Positions 17,272 through 27,128 of a stretch of 64,000 bases of DNA are shown here, piece by piece. Every line of letters starts with the position of its first letter. Position 1 is the stretch's first letter. Location: NCBI RefSeq assembly GCF_001854885.1, contig NZ_MDDV01000060.1, positions 1 through 64,000 of the forward strand, written 5' to 3'. The notes under the pieces are model-generated. The model was not told the origin of the DNA and ran no database searches. It saw nothing but the letters and a program-made list of their open reading frames with translations. The stretch is from Ensifer sp. LCM 4579. GTDB lineage: Bacteria > Pseudomonadota > Alphaproteobacteria > Rhizobiales > Rhizobiaceae. The position numbers and the translations under genes are program-made.

Positions 17272-18042
17272 ATGATGATACTCAAGAAGAAGATGATTGT
17301 CGGCGGAACGCTGATCGCGCTTGCAGCCGGCATCGCCCTGCCCCAATCCGCAGCCGCTCTCGATGCGAAACAAAAGGAAGAGCTCGGCGCCTTCATCAAG
17401 GAATACCTGCTCGCCAACCCGGAAATCATGCTGGAAGTCCAGGAGGCGCTCACCACCAAGCAGCGCGCCCAGCAGCAGGCGGCAGCGACGGCGGCAATCG
17501 CCGACAATCAGACGGCCATCTTCAATTCCGCGCATGATATCACTCTCGGCAATCCCAAGGGTGATGTCACGATCGTCGAATTCTTCGACTACAATTGCGG
17601 CTACTGCAAGCGCGCGCTCTCAGACATGGACCAGATCCTTGCCAAGGACAAGAACATTCGTTTCGTGCTCAAGGAGTTCCCGATCCTCGGGCCCGACTCC
17701 CTCGCCGCCCACAAGGTGAGCGCCGCGTTCCGGGCCATCGCTCCGGAAAAATACGGCGATTTCCACCGTGGCCTCCTGGGGGGAGAGGAACGCGCGACGG
17801 AGGAAACGGCGATCGCGGTCGCCACCAGCCTCGGTGTGACGGAAGCGCAGTTGCGCGAGAAGATGGAAGACGATCCGCATGACGCTGGGGTGCGCGAGGC
17901 CTACACGCTCGCCAACGATCTCGGCATCACCGGAACACCCTCCTACGTGATCGGCAACGAAGCGGTCTTCGGCGCAGTCGGCTCCGGCGAGTTGACGAAG
18001 AAGGTCGCCAATATGCGCCAGTGCGGCAAGACCGCCTGCTGA
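17272..18042 (+). CDS. Periplasmic DsbA-family thiol:disulfide oxidoreductase
   Basis: A 256-residue exported protein. A signal peptide (about 1-29, LALPQSAAALDA-type cleavage) is followed by an N-terminal helical region (30-80, QEALTTKQRAQQQ) found in Com1/BdbD-like DsbA proteins. A thioredoxin-fold domain then has the active site C109-GY-C112 (FFDYNCGYCKRAL) and the cis-Pro loop GITGTPSYVIG near 222. It probably oxidises or isomerises disulfides in secreted proteins. The start at 17272 has AGGAA a few bases upstream; the longer in-frame ORF from 17113 would bury the signal peptide. Confidence 0.92.
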   Translation: MMILKKKMIVGGTLIALAAGIALPQSAAALDAKQKEELGAFIKEYLLANPEIMLEVQEALTTKQRAQQQAAATAAIADNQTAIFNSAHDITLGNPKGDVTIVEFFDYNCGYCKRALSDMDQILAKDKNIRFVLKEFPILGPDSLAAHKVSAAFRAIAPEKYGDFHRGLLGGEERATEETAIAVATSLGVTEAQLREKMEDDPHDAGVREAYTLANDLGITGTPSYVIGNEAVFGAVGSGELTKKVANMRQCGKTAC

Positions 18043-18179
18043 CGAGTTCCCTCCCATCACCGGGCCGCCCCTCGATAAGCGCCGCGACTTGTGGACAAAT
18101 CCGCGCGTCTCCCAAGGGGCTTTCCCTCGCGGAACCGTCGGTCTATAGGTAAAACTCCATCATCCGACCGGAATTCCTT

Positions 18180-18626
18180 ATGTCCTCGACTATTTTCGTG
18201 CTGAACGGCCCCAATCTGAATGCCCTCGGCAAGCGCGAGCCGGGCATTTACGGTGGCCAGACGCTGGCCGACGTCGAGGCGATGTGCAAGGCGGAGGGTC
18301 AAGCCCTCGGTTTTGAGATCGACTTTCGCCAGTCGAACCACGAAGGCGTCCTGGTCGACTGGTTGCATGAGGCCGGCGAAAGGGCCGCGGGCGTCGCCGT
18401 CAATCCCGGCGCCTACGGTCACAGCTCGATCGCCATGCACGACGCCATCCGCGCAATTGGCGTTCCGGTGGTGGAACTGCACCTTTCCAACATCCATGCA
18501 CGCGAGGAATTCCGCCACAGGTCGATGATTGCACCGGCCGTAAAAGGCGTGATCTGCGGCTTCGGCGCGCAGAGTTACATTCTTGCGCTGCATGCGCTAA
18601 AGAACCTGACAGACACGTCGAAATAA
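18180..18626 (+). CDS. aroQ: 3-dehydroquinate dehydratase, type II
   Basis: Third step of the shikimate pathway: trans-dehydration of 3-dehydroquinate. At 148 residues it fits the dodecameric type II family. FVLNGPNLNALGKREPGIYG contains the catalytic-lid Arg and Tyr. SNHEGVLVDWLHEA, VNPGAYGHSSIAMHDA (substrate binding) and the catalytic His in ELHLSNIHAREEFRHRS are all present. The gene begins a close run with accB (23-base gap), accC and aat; aroQ-accBC is a widespread arrangement. The ATG at 18180 matches the conserved N-terminus. Confidence 0.97.
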   Translation: MSSTIFVLNGPNLNALGKREPGIYGGQTLADVEAMCKAEGQALGFEIDFRQSNHEGVLVDWLHEAGERAAGVAVNPGAYGHSSIAMHDAIRAIGVPVVELHLSNIHAREEFRHRSMIAPAVKGVICGFGAQSYILALHALKNLTDTSK

Positions 18627-18649
18627 GAAGAACACGAGGCTCATATCCC

Positions 18650-19126
18650 ATGGCTGACAAGAAACCCGGTATCGATCAGGCGCTGATCCGCGATCTCGCC
18701 AATATCCTCAAGGATACCGACCTGACCGAGATCGAAGTGGAACAGGACGACCTGCGCATCCGCGTCTCGCGGAACGGTACGCCCGTTGCGATGTCCATGC
18801 CGGCGATGCCCACCTATCACATGCCGCCGGTAGCTGCGGCCGCACCTGCAGCCCCGGCCGCTCCGGCAGTCGCGGAAGGCGGCCACAACGCCAAGAACGC
18901 CGTGACAGCGCCGATGGTCGGCACCGCCTATCTCTCCCCGGCACCGGGCGCTCGTCCCTTCATCGAGATCGGTGCAACGGTCAAGGAAGGCCAGACGATC
19001 CTGATCATCGAAGCGATGAAGACGATGAACCAGATTCCGGCCCCGCGCGCCGGCAAGGTGACCGAAATTCTTGTACAGGATGCTGCCCCGGTCGAGTATG
19101 GCGAACCCCTGATCGTGATCGAATAA
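18650..19126 (+). CDS. accB: Biotin carboxyl carrier protein of acetyl-CoA carboxylase
   Basis: Carries the carboxybiotin between AccC and AccAD in the first step of fatty-acid synthesis. The 158-residue product has an N-terminal helical part, a Pro/Ala linker near 60-80 (AAAAPAAPAAPAVAE), and a C-terminal biotinyl domain with the target Lys124 in EAMKTMNQI. The biotin-attaching enzyme BirA is encoded in this same window (62399-63166). Twelve bases separate it from accC. Confidence 0.98.
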   Translation: MADKKPGIDQALIRDLANILKDTDLTEIEVEQDDLRIRVSRNGTPVAMSMPAMPTYHMPPVAAAAPAAPAAPAVAEGGHNAKNAVTAPMVGTAYLSPAPGARPFIEIGATVKEGQTILIIEAMKTMNQIPAPRAGKVTEILVQDAAPVEYGEPLIVIE

Positions 19127-19138
19127 GGCGCCGATCGG

Positions 19139-20482
19139 ATGATTTCGAAAATCCTCATTGCCAATCGCGGCGAAATCGCTCTTCGGGTGCTGCGCGCCTG
19201 CAAGGAACTCGGCATCGCCACCGTGGCAGTCCATTCGACCGCAGACAGCGACGCCATGCATGTGCGGCTGGCGGACGAGAGCGTCTGCATCGGACCGCCG
19301 CCGTCGCGCGAAAGCTATCTGAACATCCATCAGATCGTCGCTGCCTGCGAGATCACAGGAGCCGATGCCGTGCATCCGGGCTACGGTTTCCTCTCGGAAA
19401 ACGCCAAGTTCGCCGATATTCTCGAGGCGCATGGCATCACCTTCATCGGACCGACGGCCGAGCACATTCGGCTTATGGGCGACAAGATCACCGCCAAGAA
19501 GACGGCGGAAGAGCTCGGCATTCCTGTGGTTCCGGGTTCCCATGGAGAGGTGAAGCCCGAGGACGCGCTGAAGGTCGCCCGCAAGATCGGCTTCCCGGTC
19601 CTGATCAAGGCAACGGCGGGTGGCGGCGGCCGCGGCATGAAGGTCGCCAGGACCGAGGAGGAACTCGAGCACGCGGTGGCGACGGCACGCTCCGAGGCGG
19701 CGGCCGCCTTCGGCAATGATGCGGTCTATATGGAGAAGTTCCTGACAAAGCCGCGCCACATCGAGATCCAGATCGTCGGAGACGGGGCGGGCAATGCCAT
19801 CCATCTCGGTGAACGCGACTGCTCGCTGCAGCGCCGCCACCAGAAGGTCTGGGAAGAGGCAAATTCGCCTGCCCTCAATGTCGAGCAGCGCATGCAGATC
19901 GGCCAGGTCTGCGCCGACGCGATGAAGAAGATGAAATATCGCGGCGCCGGCACGATCGAGTTCCTCTACGAGAACGGCGAATTCTACTTCATCGAAATGA
20001 ACACGCGCCTGCAGGTGGAGCACCCGATCACCGAGGCGATCACCGGCATCGACCTCGTGCACGAGCAAATCCGCGTCGCGTCAGGCGCCGGTCTCTCGGT
20101 GAAGCAGGAGGATATCGTCTTCTCCGGGCATGCCATCGAATGCCGTATCAATGCCGAGGATCCGCGCACCTTCGTCCCCTCCCCGGGCACGATCACGCAT
20201 TTCCACGCACCCGGCGGTCTCGGTGTGCGCGTCGATAGCGGCGCCTATCAGGGCTATCGGATTCCGCCCTATTACGACAGCCTGATCGGCAAGTTGATCG
20301 TCCACGGGCGGACACGCGTCGAATGCATGATGAGGCTGCGCCGCGTGCTCGACGAATTTGTCATCGATGGCATCAAAACGACCTTGCCGCTGTTCCAGGA
20401 TCTGATCAACAATCAGGATATCGCTAACGGCGACTATGATATCCACTGGCTCGAGCATCATCTGGCCGCTACATCGGCGTAG
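19139..20482 (+). CDS. accC: Acetyl-CoA carboxylase, biotin carboxylase subunit
   Basis: ATP-grasp enzyme that carboxylates AccB-biotin with bicarbonate. The 447 residues match the family. The N-terminal [20 protein letters not shown] segment, [14 protein letters not shown] glycine-rich ATP loop near 159, [17 protein letters not shown] near 223, and [16 protein letters not shown] near 281 (metal/catalytic Glu and Arg) are all present. It follows accB by 12 bases and precedes aat by 3, so the four genes from aroQ look like one transcript. Confidence 0.98.
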   Translation: MISKILIANRGEIALRVLRACKELGIATVAVHSTADSDAMHVRLADESVCIGPPPSRESYLNIHQIVAACEITGADAVHPGYGFLSENAKFADILEAHGITFIGPTAEHIRLMGDKITAKKTAEELGIPVVPGSHGEVKPEDALKVARKIGFPVLIKATAGGGGRGMKVARTEEELEHAVATARSEAAAAFGNDAVYMEKFLTKPRHIEIQIVGDGAGNAIHLGERDCSLQRRHQKVWEEANSPALNVEQRMQIGQVCADAMKKMKYRGAGTIEFLYENGEFYFIEMNTRLQVEHPITEAITGIDLVHEQIRVASGAGLSVKQEDIVFSGHAIECRINAEDPRTFVPSPGTITHFHAPGGLGVRVDSGAYQGYRIPPYYDSLIGKLIVHGRTRVECMMRLRRVLDEFVIDGIKTTLPLFQDLINNQDIANGDYDIHWLEHHLAATSA

Positions 20483-20485
20483 GAC

Positions 20486-21106
20486 ATGACATTGAAGGGG
20501 TCGCGCAGCAGAGAACCGGAAATAACCCCGGACATGCTGTTGCGCGCCTATTCCATCGGCCTCTTTCCCATGGCCGACTCGGCGGACGATCCGGAGCTTT
20601 TCTGGGTCGAGCCGGAAATCCGCGGCGTCATACCGCTGGACGGCTTTCACGTTTCCCGTAGCCTCGCAAAGACGCTGCGCAAACGCCCCTTCGAGATTCG
20701 CTACGACACCGCCTTCGAAGCGGTCGTTGCCGGTTGCGCGCGGCCCGCGCCGGGCCGGCCGACGACGTGGATCAACACCAGGATTCGCGCCCTTTACGCG
20801 GCGCTCCACCGCATGGGCTACGCCCACAGCGTGGAAGCCTGGGAGGGTGATTTGCTGGTCGGCGGCCTCTACGGCGTTTCCCTCGGCGCCGCCTTCTTCG
20901 GCGAAAGCATGTTCTCCCTGCGCAAGGACGCCTCCAAAGTCTGCCTCGTCCACCTCGTCGAACGGCTGCGCGCCAGGGGTTTCGAGCTTCTCGACACGCA
21001 ATTTACGACCGAGCACCTGAAGTCCTTCGGCGCCATCGATGTACCGAAGGCCGAATACGACCTGCTGCTCGCCAGGGCTATCGCCTCGCCGAATCTCGAG
21101 TTTTGA
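20486..21106 (+). CDS. aat: Leucyl/phenylalanyl-tRNA--protein transferase
   Basis: Adds Leu or Phe from tRNA to N-terminal Arg or Lys of proteins, marking them for ClpAP through the N-end rule. The 206-residue product has the family core: [14 protein letters not shown] near 16, [42 protein letters not shown] and [15 protein letters not shown] near 135, then [16 protein letters not shown]. It follows accC by three bases, a common alphaproteobacterial neighbour. A large palindromic repeat lies directly downstream and may end the transcript. Confidence 0.96.
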   Translation: MTLKGSRSREPEITPDMLLRAYSIGLFPMADSADDPELFWVEPEIRGVIPLDGFHVSRSLAKTLRKRPFEIRYDTAFEAVVAGCARPAPGRPTTWINTRIRALYAALHRMGYAHSVEAWEGDLLVGGLYGVSLGAAFFGESMFSLRKDASKVCLVHLVERLRARGFELLDTQFTTEHLKSFGAIDVPKAEYDLLLARAIASPNLEF

Positions 21107-21141
21107 GGCAACAAAGCGGCCTTCACGCGGAAGCCGCCCGG

Positions 21142-21293
21142 CATCCCGCTGCCGCGACCTTCTTCCCGCTTGCGGAAGGAGACTCGCGGCGAGCGTTCGC
21201 CGTTCCCCCCGCGGGCAATGTGCGCGAAACGATTCGAGGGGGCAACGAGTCCCTTCTCCCCGCTTGCGGGGAGAAGGTCGCGGCAGCGGGATG
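21142..21293. repeat. Mosaic intergenic palindrome (rhizobial ABC/RIME class)
   Basis: Outer arms of 18 bases (CATCCCGCTGCCGCGACC at 21142-21159 and its exact complement at 21276-21293) enclose two inner hairpins (TTCCCGCTTGCGGAA and CTCCCCGCTTGCGGGGAG) and a central 60-base stretch. This CTTCTCCCCGC..GCGGGGAGAAG motif recurs in rhizobial intergenic repeats. It lies between convergent aat and the DUF2155 gene. Confidence 0.88.
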
Positions 21294-21319
21294 AGGGGCA
21301 ATTCTCCGCTCTTAAGAAA

Positions 21320-21781
21320 TCACCGTTTCGCCGCAGCGTCCGGCGGCGGCACCTCGGACGTCTCCTTGCAGGATTGCAACCAGACATCGTAAACGGCATG
21401 TTCGACGGCGTTGAGGCCGGGGCTGTCGGCGAACATCCAGCCGGTAAAGATACGACGAATTTTGCGGTCGAGGGTGATTTCATCGACTTCGACGAAGGTC
21501 GTCGTCTTCGGCGCTTCGGTGTCGTCGCGACTGTAGCACACGCGCGGCGTCACCTGCAGCGCGCCGAACTGCACCGTCTCGCCGATATAGACGTCAAAGG
21601 TGGTGATGCGGCCGGTGATCTTGTCGATACCGGAAAACACGGCAACGGCATTGGTGAGGCGCGTGGCCCCCGCCGGTCCCGTCGTGGAAATCAGCGGCAG
21701 AGCAAGAAGCAAGCCAAGACCGGCAGGCCGGGCGATCCGACCGATCAAACTCCGCAGACAGAACGCTGCCATTCCCGCCAA
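21320..21781 (-). CDS. DUF2155-family exported protein
   Basis: A 153-residue protein with a long signal sequence (hydrophobic core about residues 18-36, ending TGPAGA) and a mature domain beginning LTNAVAVFSGIDKITGRI. The VRF/DVYIGE..QFGALQVTPRVCYSRD pattern and IFTGWMFADSPGLNAVEHAVYDVWLQSC (two conserved Cys) match what I recall of DUF2155, which alphaproteobacteria carry next to aat and the NDUFA12 homologue. The function is not known; the target IFTGWMF..PGL core suggests envelope or metabolic-complex association. Convergent with aat. Confidence 0.85.
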   Translation of the reverse strand: MAGMAAFCLRSLIGRIARPAGLGLLLALPLISTTGPAGATRLTNAVAVFSGIDKITGRITTFDVYIGETVQFGALQVTPRVCYSRDDTEAPKTTTFVEVDEITLDRKIRRIFTGWMFADSPGLNAVEHAVYDVWLQSCKETSEVPPPDAAAKR

Positions 21782-21895
21782 TCCCCGCGTGCTCGCTGTT
21801 GTCCTCGGATCAAGCGCTAGACCCGAATTGTGGCTGCGCCGTGTTCAGTTCTCGTGAGTTGAGAGTGGTGCGGGCGTTGACCCCGCTCTGCACGC

Positions 21896-22291
21896 TTAAG
21901 AGCGCGGCGTCCAGGCGTCGTAGTCGCCGGTGACCCGCGGGCGCTCGCCGGCACGTGCGAGCGAGCCCCTCGGCCGGTAGGCCTGGGGCGTGCCGGTCAG
22001 ATTCGGACGATGCGGCTTCTGCCACTCACGCTGGACGTAGTTTTCGTCAGCAGGAGAAATATCGGTGCGATGATGCATCCAGCCATGCCAACCCGGCGGG
22101 ATCGCAGAGGCTTCGGCAGGGCCGTTGTAGATCACCCAACGGCGCGTCCGGCCCTCGGAATCCTTGCCGCCCTGGTAATAGACATTGCCGAACTCGTCTT
22201 CCCCGACGCGCTGTCCATGGCGCCAGGTGTGGAAGCGCGTTCCGATCGTCTGTCCATTCCACCAGGTAAAAATCTGCAGCAGGAGCTTCAT
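21896..22291 (-). CDS. NADH:ubiquinone oxidoreductase accessory subunit, NDUFA12 (B17.2) family
   Basis: A 131-residue homologue of the mitochondrial Complex I accessory subunit NDUFA12. Recognisable parts are KLLLQIFTWWNGQTIGTRFHTWR at the start (only partly quoted), VGEDEFGNVYYQ, RRWVIYNG and IPPGWHGWMHHRTD, the characteristic tryptophan-rich core. The C-terminal 50 residues are Pro/Arg-rich. Alphaproteobacteria are the closest bacterial relatives to share this subunit with mitochondria. The gene is unlinked here to the main nuo operon, whose last gene (nuoN) lies at 63-64 kb. Confidence 0.93.
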   Translation of the reverse strand: MKLLLQIFTWWNGQTIGTRFHTWRHGQRVGEDEFGNVYYQGGKDSEGRTRRWVIYNGPAEASAIPPGWHGWMHHRTDISPADENYVQREWQKPHRPNLTGTPQAYRPRGSLARAGERPRVTGDYDAWTPRS

Positions 22292-22465
22292 GGATATCGT
22301 CCTTTACCGGCCGATGGGAAACGGCCGGACATCAAAATCTCGCTCCCGCTTATGCCGCGCCACTCCCGCCTTGTCCAGTGATTCCAGCGGGTGCAAGGTC
22401 ATTTCACCTGCATCTTGAAGCCGAAATGGCTGCGCTCGAAGCCCAGCCCCCGCGGCACCGTCGGG

Positions 22466-22969
22466 TCAGGCCAACTGCTTCTCCAGGATCAGCGCGGGAA
22501 TGCCAGAGTGCTCGTCGCCGCAATTGGCCGTGCTTGCAACCTCGGAAAACCCATGCGCCCGATAGAATGCCAGTGCATGCAGGTTCCGTGGCTCCACTTC
22601 GACCCTCATGCGCTCGGCATCGGGGAAGCAGGTTTCCAGCTCGGCGAACATATCGCGGCCGACGCCCTGCCGCTGGTACTTCGGCAGCACGTAGAGCTGG
22701 TGGAGGATGACAGTTTTCTCAAGCGTGTCCGACATGGCCGCAAAGCCCATGCCCGCGATCTCGCGGCCATTGTCCGCGACAACGAATTCCGCATTCTTGC
22801 GTTGCAAGCGCGCCCTCAAGGCGTCGATCGAATGCCATTTGGCGGTCAGTTCGTCGACCTTGTCGCCGCCGTAGAAGCTGTCGTAGGTGGCGTGCCAGGT
22901 CTCGACAAGCAGGGCGCGGACCTGATCGAGATCGCGCTCGCTTGCCGTGCGGACGAAGAACACCGTCAC
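22466..22969 (-). CDS. GNAT-family N-acetyltransferase
   Basis: A 167-residue single-domain acetyltransferase. [16 protein letters not shown] begins the fold, [18 protein letters not shown] near 90 is the acetyl-CoA pyrophosphate loop (Q/R-x-x-G-x-G/A), and [15 protein letters not shown] is motif B. The substrate is unknown. The start is GTG at 22969, overlapping the gatB stop (GTGA); a second GTG lies two codons in. A longer in-frame ORF reaching 23215 runs inside gatB and is rejected. Tight coupling to gatB suggests co-translation. Confidence 0.87.
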   Translation of the reverse strand: MTVFFVRTASERDLDQVRALLVETWHATYDSFYGGDKVDELTAKWHSIDALRARLQRKNAEFVVADNGREIAGMGFAAMSDTLEKTVILHQLYVLPKYQRQGVGRDMFAELETCFPDAERMRVEVEPRNLHALAFYRAHGFSEVASTANCGDEHSGIPALILEKQLA

Positions 22970-24468
22970 TCTTCGATGCCGAGCTTGGACTTGACGAGCG
23001 CCTGCACCGCCTGCGGGTTGGCCTTGCCGCCGGTCGCCTTCATCACCTGGCCGACGAACCAGCCAGCAAGCGACGGCTTCGCCTTGGCCTTCTCCACCTG
23101 GTCGGGATTGGCCGCAATGATCTCGTCGACCGCCTTCTCGATGGCGCCGGTGTCGGTGACCTGCTTCATCCCGCGACTCTCGACGAGTTCCGCCGGGTCG
23201 CCGCCTTCGTTCCACAGGATCTCAAAAAGGTCCTTGGCGATCTTGCCGGATATGGTTCCGTCCTTGATGAGATCGATGATGCCGCCGAGCTGGGCCGGGG
23301 AAACCGGAGTCTCTTCAATGGTTTTGCCGGCTTTGTTCAAGGCACCCAGAAGGTCGTTGATGACCCAGTTCGCCGCGATCTTGCCGTCCCGGCCCTCAGC
23401 CACGGCCTCGAAATAATCGGCGATCGCCTTTTCCGAAACGAGCACCGAGGCGTCATAGACCGAAAGCCCTAGATCGCGGACGAAGCGCTCCTTCTTGTCG
23501 TCCGGGAGTTCCGGAAGATCGGCCTTTAGCGCTTCGACGAAATCATCGTCGAATTCGAGCGGCAGCAGGTCCGGGTCGGGGAAGTAGCGATAGTCGTGCG
23601 CATCTTCCTTCGAGCGCATGGAGCGCGTCTCGCCCTTGTTCGGATCGAAGAGCCGGGTTTCCTGATCGATGACGCCGCCATCCTCGATGATCGCTATCTG
23701 GCGGCGGGCCTCGTACTCGATCGCCTGGCCGACGAAGCGGATCGAATTGACGTTCTTGATTTCGCAGCGCGTGCCAAAAGGCTCGCCCGGACGACGAACG
23801 GACACATTGACGTCGGCGCGCATCGAGCCCTCGTCCATATTGCCGTCGCAGGTACCGAGATAGCGCAGGATCGACCGCAGCTTCGTCAGATAGGCCTTGG
23901 CTTCGTCCGACGAGCGCAAGTCGGGCTTCGAGACGATCTCCATGAGGGCCACGCCCGAGCGGTTGAGATCCACATAGGACATCGAGGGGTGCTGGTCATG
24001 CATGGACTTGCCGGCGTCCTGCTCCAGGTGCAGGCGCTCGATGCCGATTTCCACGTCCTCGAACTGACCCTGGCGATCCGGCCCGACGGAGATGATGATC
24101 TTGCCCTCGCCGACGATCGGATCCTTGTATTGCGAGATCTGGTAGCCCTGCGGCAGGTCGGGATAGAAATAGTTCTTCCGGTCGAAAATCGAACGGTGGT
24201 TGATCTTGGCCTTGAGGCCGAGGCCGGTTCGCACCGCCTGCCTTACGCATTCCTCGTTGATGACCGGCAGCATGCCGGGCATGGCGGCATCGACAAGCGA
24301 GACATTGGCATTCGGCGCATTGCCGAATTCGGTCGAGGCGGCCGAGAACAGCTTCGAATTGCTCAGCACCTGAGCATGGACCTCCATGCCGATGATCACC
24401 TCCCAGTCGCCGGTGGCGCCGGGGATGAAGCGTTTCGGATCGGGAGTGCGGACGTCGACGATGCTCAT
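22966..24468 (-). CDS. gatB: Asp-tRNA(Asn)/Glu-tRNA(Gln) amidotransferase subunit B
   Basis: GatB kinase/amidotransferase subunit of the GatCAB complex, which converts Glu-tRNA(Gln) or Asp-tRNA(Asn) to the amidated form. The 500 residues show [20 protein letters not shown] (N-terminal cradle), [34 protein letters not shown] and the C-terminal YqeY-like helical domain that grips tRNA. The start at 24468 (MSIVDVR) is chosen over 24516 because the earlier residues are unconserved. It is separated from gatA by an acetyltransferase gene. Confidence 0.97.
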   Translation of the reverse strand: MSIVDVRTPDPKRFIPGATGDWEVIIGMEVHAQVLSNSKLFSAASTEFGNAPNANVSLVDAAMPGMLPVINEECVRQAVRTGLGLKAKINHRSIFDRKNYFYPDLPQGYQISQYKDPIVGEGKIIISVGPDRQGQFEDVEIGIERLHLEQDAGKSMHDQHPSMSYVDLNRSGVALMEIVSKPDLRSSDEAKAYLTKLRSILRYLGTCDGNMDEGSMRADVNVSVRRPGEPFGTRCEIKNVNSIRFVGQAIEYEARRQIAIIEDGGVIDQETRLFDPNKGETRSMRSKEDAHDYRYFPDPDLLPLEFDDDFVEALKADLPELPDDKKERFVRDLGLSVYDASVLVSEKAIADYFEAVAEGRDGKIAANWVINDLLGALNKAGKTIEETPVSPAQLGGIIDLIKDGTISGKIAKDLFEILWNEGGDPAELVESRGMKQVTDTGAIEKAVDEIIAANPDQVEKAKAKPSLAGWFVGQVMKATGGKANPQAVQALVKSKLGIEE

Positions 24469-24640
24469 CTCATGCTCTTCTCTGAAGCCTGAATTCGAGG
24501 TTTCTCGGTAGAGCAATTGATCCCGCCGTGCAAGGCTTCAGAGGCGCGCGGCCGTTGCGGCAATCGGGCGGCCCTATCGCATCACCGATCGCAGTCTGCA
24601 GAACCCTCCGGCATCGGCGCGAGTTCGAACCGCAGATGTT

Positions 24641-25147
24641 TCAGCCGTATCCGGGGCGTTCCTCCGCCTCACGCACGAGCGGCTTGTCCAGACCGATGAA
24701 TTCGACGTCGCGGTCGAGTCTTTGCGAATAGGCCGTCGAAAGCCATTTCACCCGGTAGCCGGCGTGCTGGAAGAAGCCGACCGCAGCCGCATTCTGCGCA
24801 TGCGTCTTCGCGCTTGCAACTTCGAAGCCGTCGGCGGCAATCCGCCGCTCGACGTCGGTGAGCAGGGCAGAGCCGAGACCCCTGCCCTGGGCGTGCGGAT
24901 CGATCCACAGATCGGAAATAACGCCGTCCAGATCCTCGCGCGCGGCCCAGCCGCAGACGCGATTGTCGTCTTCGACCAGGAGGACGGTCAGCCAGTGGCG
25001 CACCAGGAAATCGTCGAAGGCGCGTTTTGCCAGGGCGCGCATGGCTGCGACGTCGCCGATCCCGGCAGTCGCTTTCTCCCAAGCGCTCAACCCGATTGCG
25101 GAGAGATGGCCAATTTCATTCTGGCGCGCGTGGCGAATCATAACCAT
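24641..25147 (-). CDS. GNAT-family N-acetyltransferase between gatA and gatB
   Basis: A 168-residue GNAT. IRHARQNEIGHLSAIGLSAW opens the fold, SDLWIDPHAQGRGLGSALL (near 87) is the acetyl-CoA loop, and AQNAAAVGFFQHAGYRV is motif B. There are two candidate starts (25147 and 25141); I give the longer. It sits on the same strand between gatA (70 bases away) and gatB (172 bases away), an insertion into the Gat cluster. The substrate cannot be inferred. Confidence 0.87.
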   Translation of the reverse strand: MVMIRHARQNEIGHLSAIGLSAWEKATAGIGDVAAMRALAKRAFDDFLVRHWLTVLLVEDDNRVCGWAAREDLDGVISDLWIDPHAQGRGLGSALLTDVERRIAADGFEVASAKTHAQNAAAVGFFQHAGYRVKWLSTAYSQRLDRDVEFIGLDKPLVREAEERPGYG

Positions 25148-25217
25148 GAAGCGGAACCCTTTTCCGCTTCATTACATCATGTCTCCCGCAGCTTGAACAC
25201 CGGCGCGCGGGAGCCGG

Positions 25218-26699
25218 TTACCACCACTTGGCGGGAGTGAAACGACCCGCGGCCTGCTCGATGACGTGGGCGGTCTTGAAGAGCGTTTCTTCCTCGAAAG
25301 GCTTGCCGATCAGTTGCAGACCAAGCGGCAGTCCCTTGTGATCGAGCCCGCCGGGCACCGCGATGCCCGGCAGCCCGGCCATGTTGACCGTCACCGTGAA
25401 GATGTCGTTCAGGTACATCTTGACCGGATCGGCGGCGAGATCCTCGTCGGCGATCCCGAAGGCAGAGGACGGCGTCGCCGGCGTCAGGATCGCATCCACG
25501 CCCGCCTGGAAGGCGAGCTCGAAGTCGCGCTTGATCAGGGTACGGACCTTCTGTGCGCGCAGGTAATAGGCGTCGTAATACCCGGCCGACAGCACATAGG
25601 TGCCGATCATGATGCGGCGCTTGACTTCACGACCGAAGCCCGCGGCGCGCGTCTTCTCATACATGTCGACGATATCCTTGCCGTCGACGCGCAATCCATA
25701 GCGCACGCCGTCGTAGCGCGCGAGGTTCGAGGAAGCCTCGGCCGGCGCGACGATATAATAGGCCGGCAGCGCGTACTGCGTGTGCGGCAGCGAGATGTCG
25801 ACGATCTCGGCGCCGGCATCCTTCAGCCAGGCGATGCCCTGCTGCCAGAGCGCTTCGATCTCCTCCGGCATGCCCTCGACGCGGTACTCCTTCGGAATGC
25901 CGATCTTCATGCCCTTGATGGACTGGCCGATCGACGCCGCGTAGTCGGGAACCGGCAGGTCGACGGAGGTCGTGTCCTTGGGATCGACGCTTGCCATCGA
26001 CTTCAGGAGGATCGCAGCGTCGCGCACGTCGCGCGCGATCGGGCCGGCCTGGTCCAGCGACGACGCGAAGGCGACGATGCCGAAGCGCGAGCACCGACCA
26101 TAAGTCGGCTTGATGCCGACGGTGCCCGTGAAGGCTGCCGGCTGGCGGATGGAACCGCCCGTGTCGGTTGCCGTCGCGCCGGCGCAGAGATGCGCCGCGA
26201 CCGCAGCTGCCGAGCCACCGGATGAGCCGCCGGGCACGAGATCGAGGTTGGAGCCCTTGGCGCGCCAGGGATTCTTGACGGGACCGTAATAGGAACTCTC
26301 GTTCGACGAGCCCATGGCGAACTCGTCCATGTTGAGCTTGCCGAGCATGACGGCGCCGTCGTTCCAGAGATTCCGGGTGACGGTCGATTCATAGCGCGGC
26401 TTGAAACCGTCGAGAATGTGGCTGCAGGCTTGCGTGTGGACGCCTTCGGTCGCGAAGAGATCCTTAATGCCGAGCGGGATGCCCTCGAGCGGCCCGGCCT
26501 TCCCTGCGGCTATGCGGGCGTCGGAAGCCCTGGCCATCTCGCGCGCCTGTTCCGGCGTCACGTCGACATAGGCATTGATCGTTTCGTTGGCTGCCTCGAT
26601 CGCAGCGATATAGGCATCCGTCAGTTCAACCGAAGTTATTTCCTTGGCGGAGAGTTTCGCGCGTGCTTCGGCAATCGTGAGGCTCGTAAGTTCGGTCAT
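25218..26699 (-). CDS. gatA: Asp-tRNA(Asn)/Glu-tRNA(Gln) amidotransferase subunit A
   Basis: Amidase subunit that releases ammonia from glutamine for GatB. The 493-residue product has the amidase-signature triad: Lys in [11 protein letters not shown] near 81, Ser in [14 protein letters not shown] near 155, and nucleophile Ser in [11 protein letters not shown] near 178. The start MTELTSL (26699) matches the family; the in-frame ATG at 26720 adds seven unconserved residues. gatC ends 50 bases upstream, so gatC-gatA form an operon, with gatB further downstream. Confidence 0.98.
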   Translation of the reverse strand: MTELTSLTIAEARAKLSAKEITSVELTDAYIAAIEAANETINAYVDVTPEQAREMARASDARIAAGKAGPLEGIPLGIKDLFATEGVHTQACSHILDGFKPRYESTVTRNLWNDGAVMLGKLNMDEFAMGSSNESSYYGPVKNPWRAKGSNLDLVPGGSSGGSAAAVAAHLCAGATATDTGGSIRQPAAFTGTVGIKPTYGRCSRFGIVAFASSLDQAGPIARDVRDAAILLKSMASVDPKDTTSVDLPVPDYAASIGQSIKGMKIGIPKEYRVEGMPEEIEALWQQGIAWLKDAGAEIVDISLPHTQYALPAYYIVAPAEASSNLARYDGVRYGLRVDGKDIVDMYEKTRAAGFGREVKRRIMIGTYVLSAGYYDAYYLRAQKVRTLIKRDFELAFQAGVDAILTPATPSSAFGIADEDLAADPVKMYLNDIFTVTVNMAGLPGIAVPGGLDHKGLPLGLQLIGKPFEEETLFKTAHVIEQAAGRFTPAKWW

Positions 26700-26749
26700 G
26701 GTGCAATCGGACCTTCGCAAATCAGTACGTCGGGGGCGGGAGGGGCGCG

Positions 26750-27037
26750 TTATTCGACCACCTTCGGGACGAGGAAGAAATCGCGGTCCGAATTCGGGGC
26801 GTTGGCAACGACGTCGGCCGCCTTGTCGCCGTCCATGACGATGTCTTCCCGCGTCTTCATTCGCATCGGCGTGACCGACGTCATCGGCTCGACGCCGTCG
26901 ACATTCACCTCGGAAAGCTGCTCGACGAAGCCGAGGATGCCGTTGAGCTCGCCCGTCATCCGTTCGGCTTCCTCTTCGCTGACGGCGATGCGGGCAAGGC
27001 GCGCGACGCGCTTCACGGTGGCAAGGTCTACGGACAT
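26750..27037 (-). CDS. gatC: Asp-tRNA(Asn)/Glu-tRNA(Gln) amidotransferase subunit C
   Basis: Small GatC linker that wraps the GatA-GatB interface, 95 residues. [26 protein letters not shown] and [21 protein letters not shown] (each cited in part) are the two conserved helices, and the C-terminus ends FFLVPKVVE. First gene of gatC-gatA, transcribed from the minus strand. Confidence 0.96.
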   Translation of the reverse strand: MSVDLATVKRVARLARIAVSEEEAERMTGELNGILGFVEQLSEVNVDGVEPMTSVTPMRMKTREDIVMDGDKAADVVANAPNSDRDFFLVPKVVE

Positions 27038-27128
27038 GATCGTCTCCGGTATCTCGATATTTCCCCCGCTATAAAGGCGAGTTCAATGCTGCGCAACGGG
27101 GGAATGTCGCCGAACCGGTTCGCGTCCG

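Noticed and set aside
22292-22465. A 32-codon minus-strand ORF (MTLHPLES..) between GNAT and NDUFA12 genes
   Set aside because: No ribosome binding site, no hydrophobic or conserved feature; coding potential cannot be shown.
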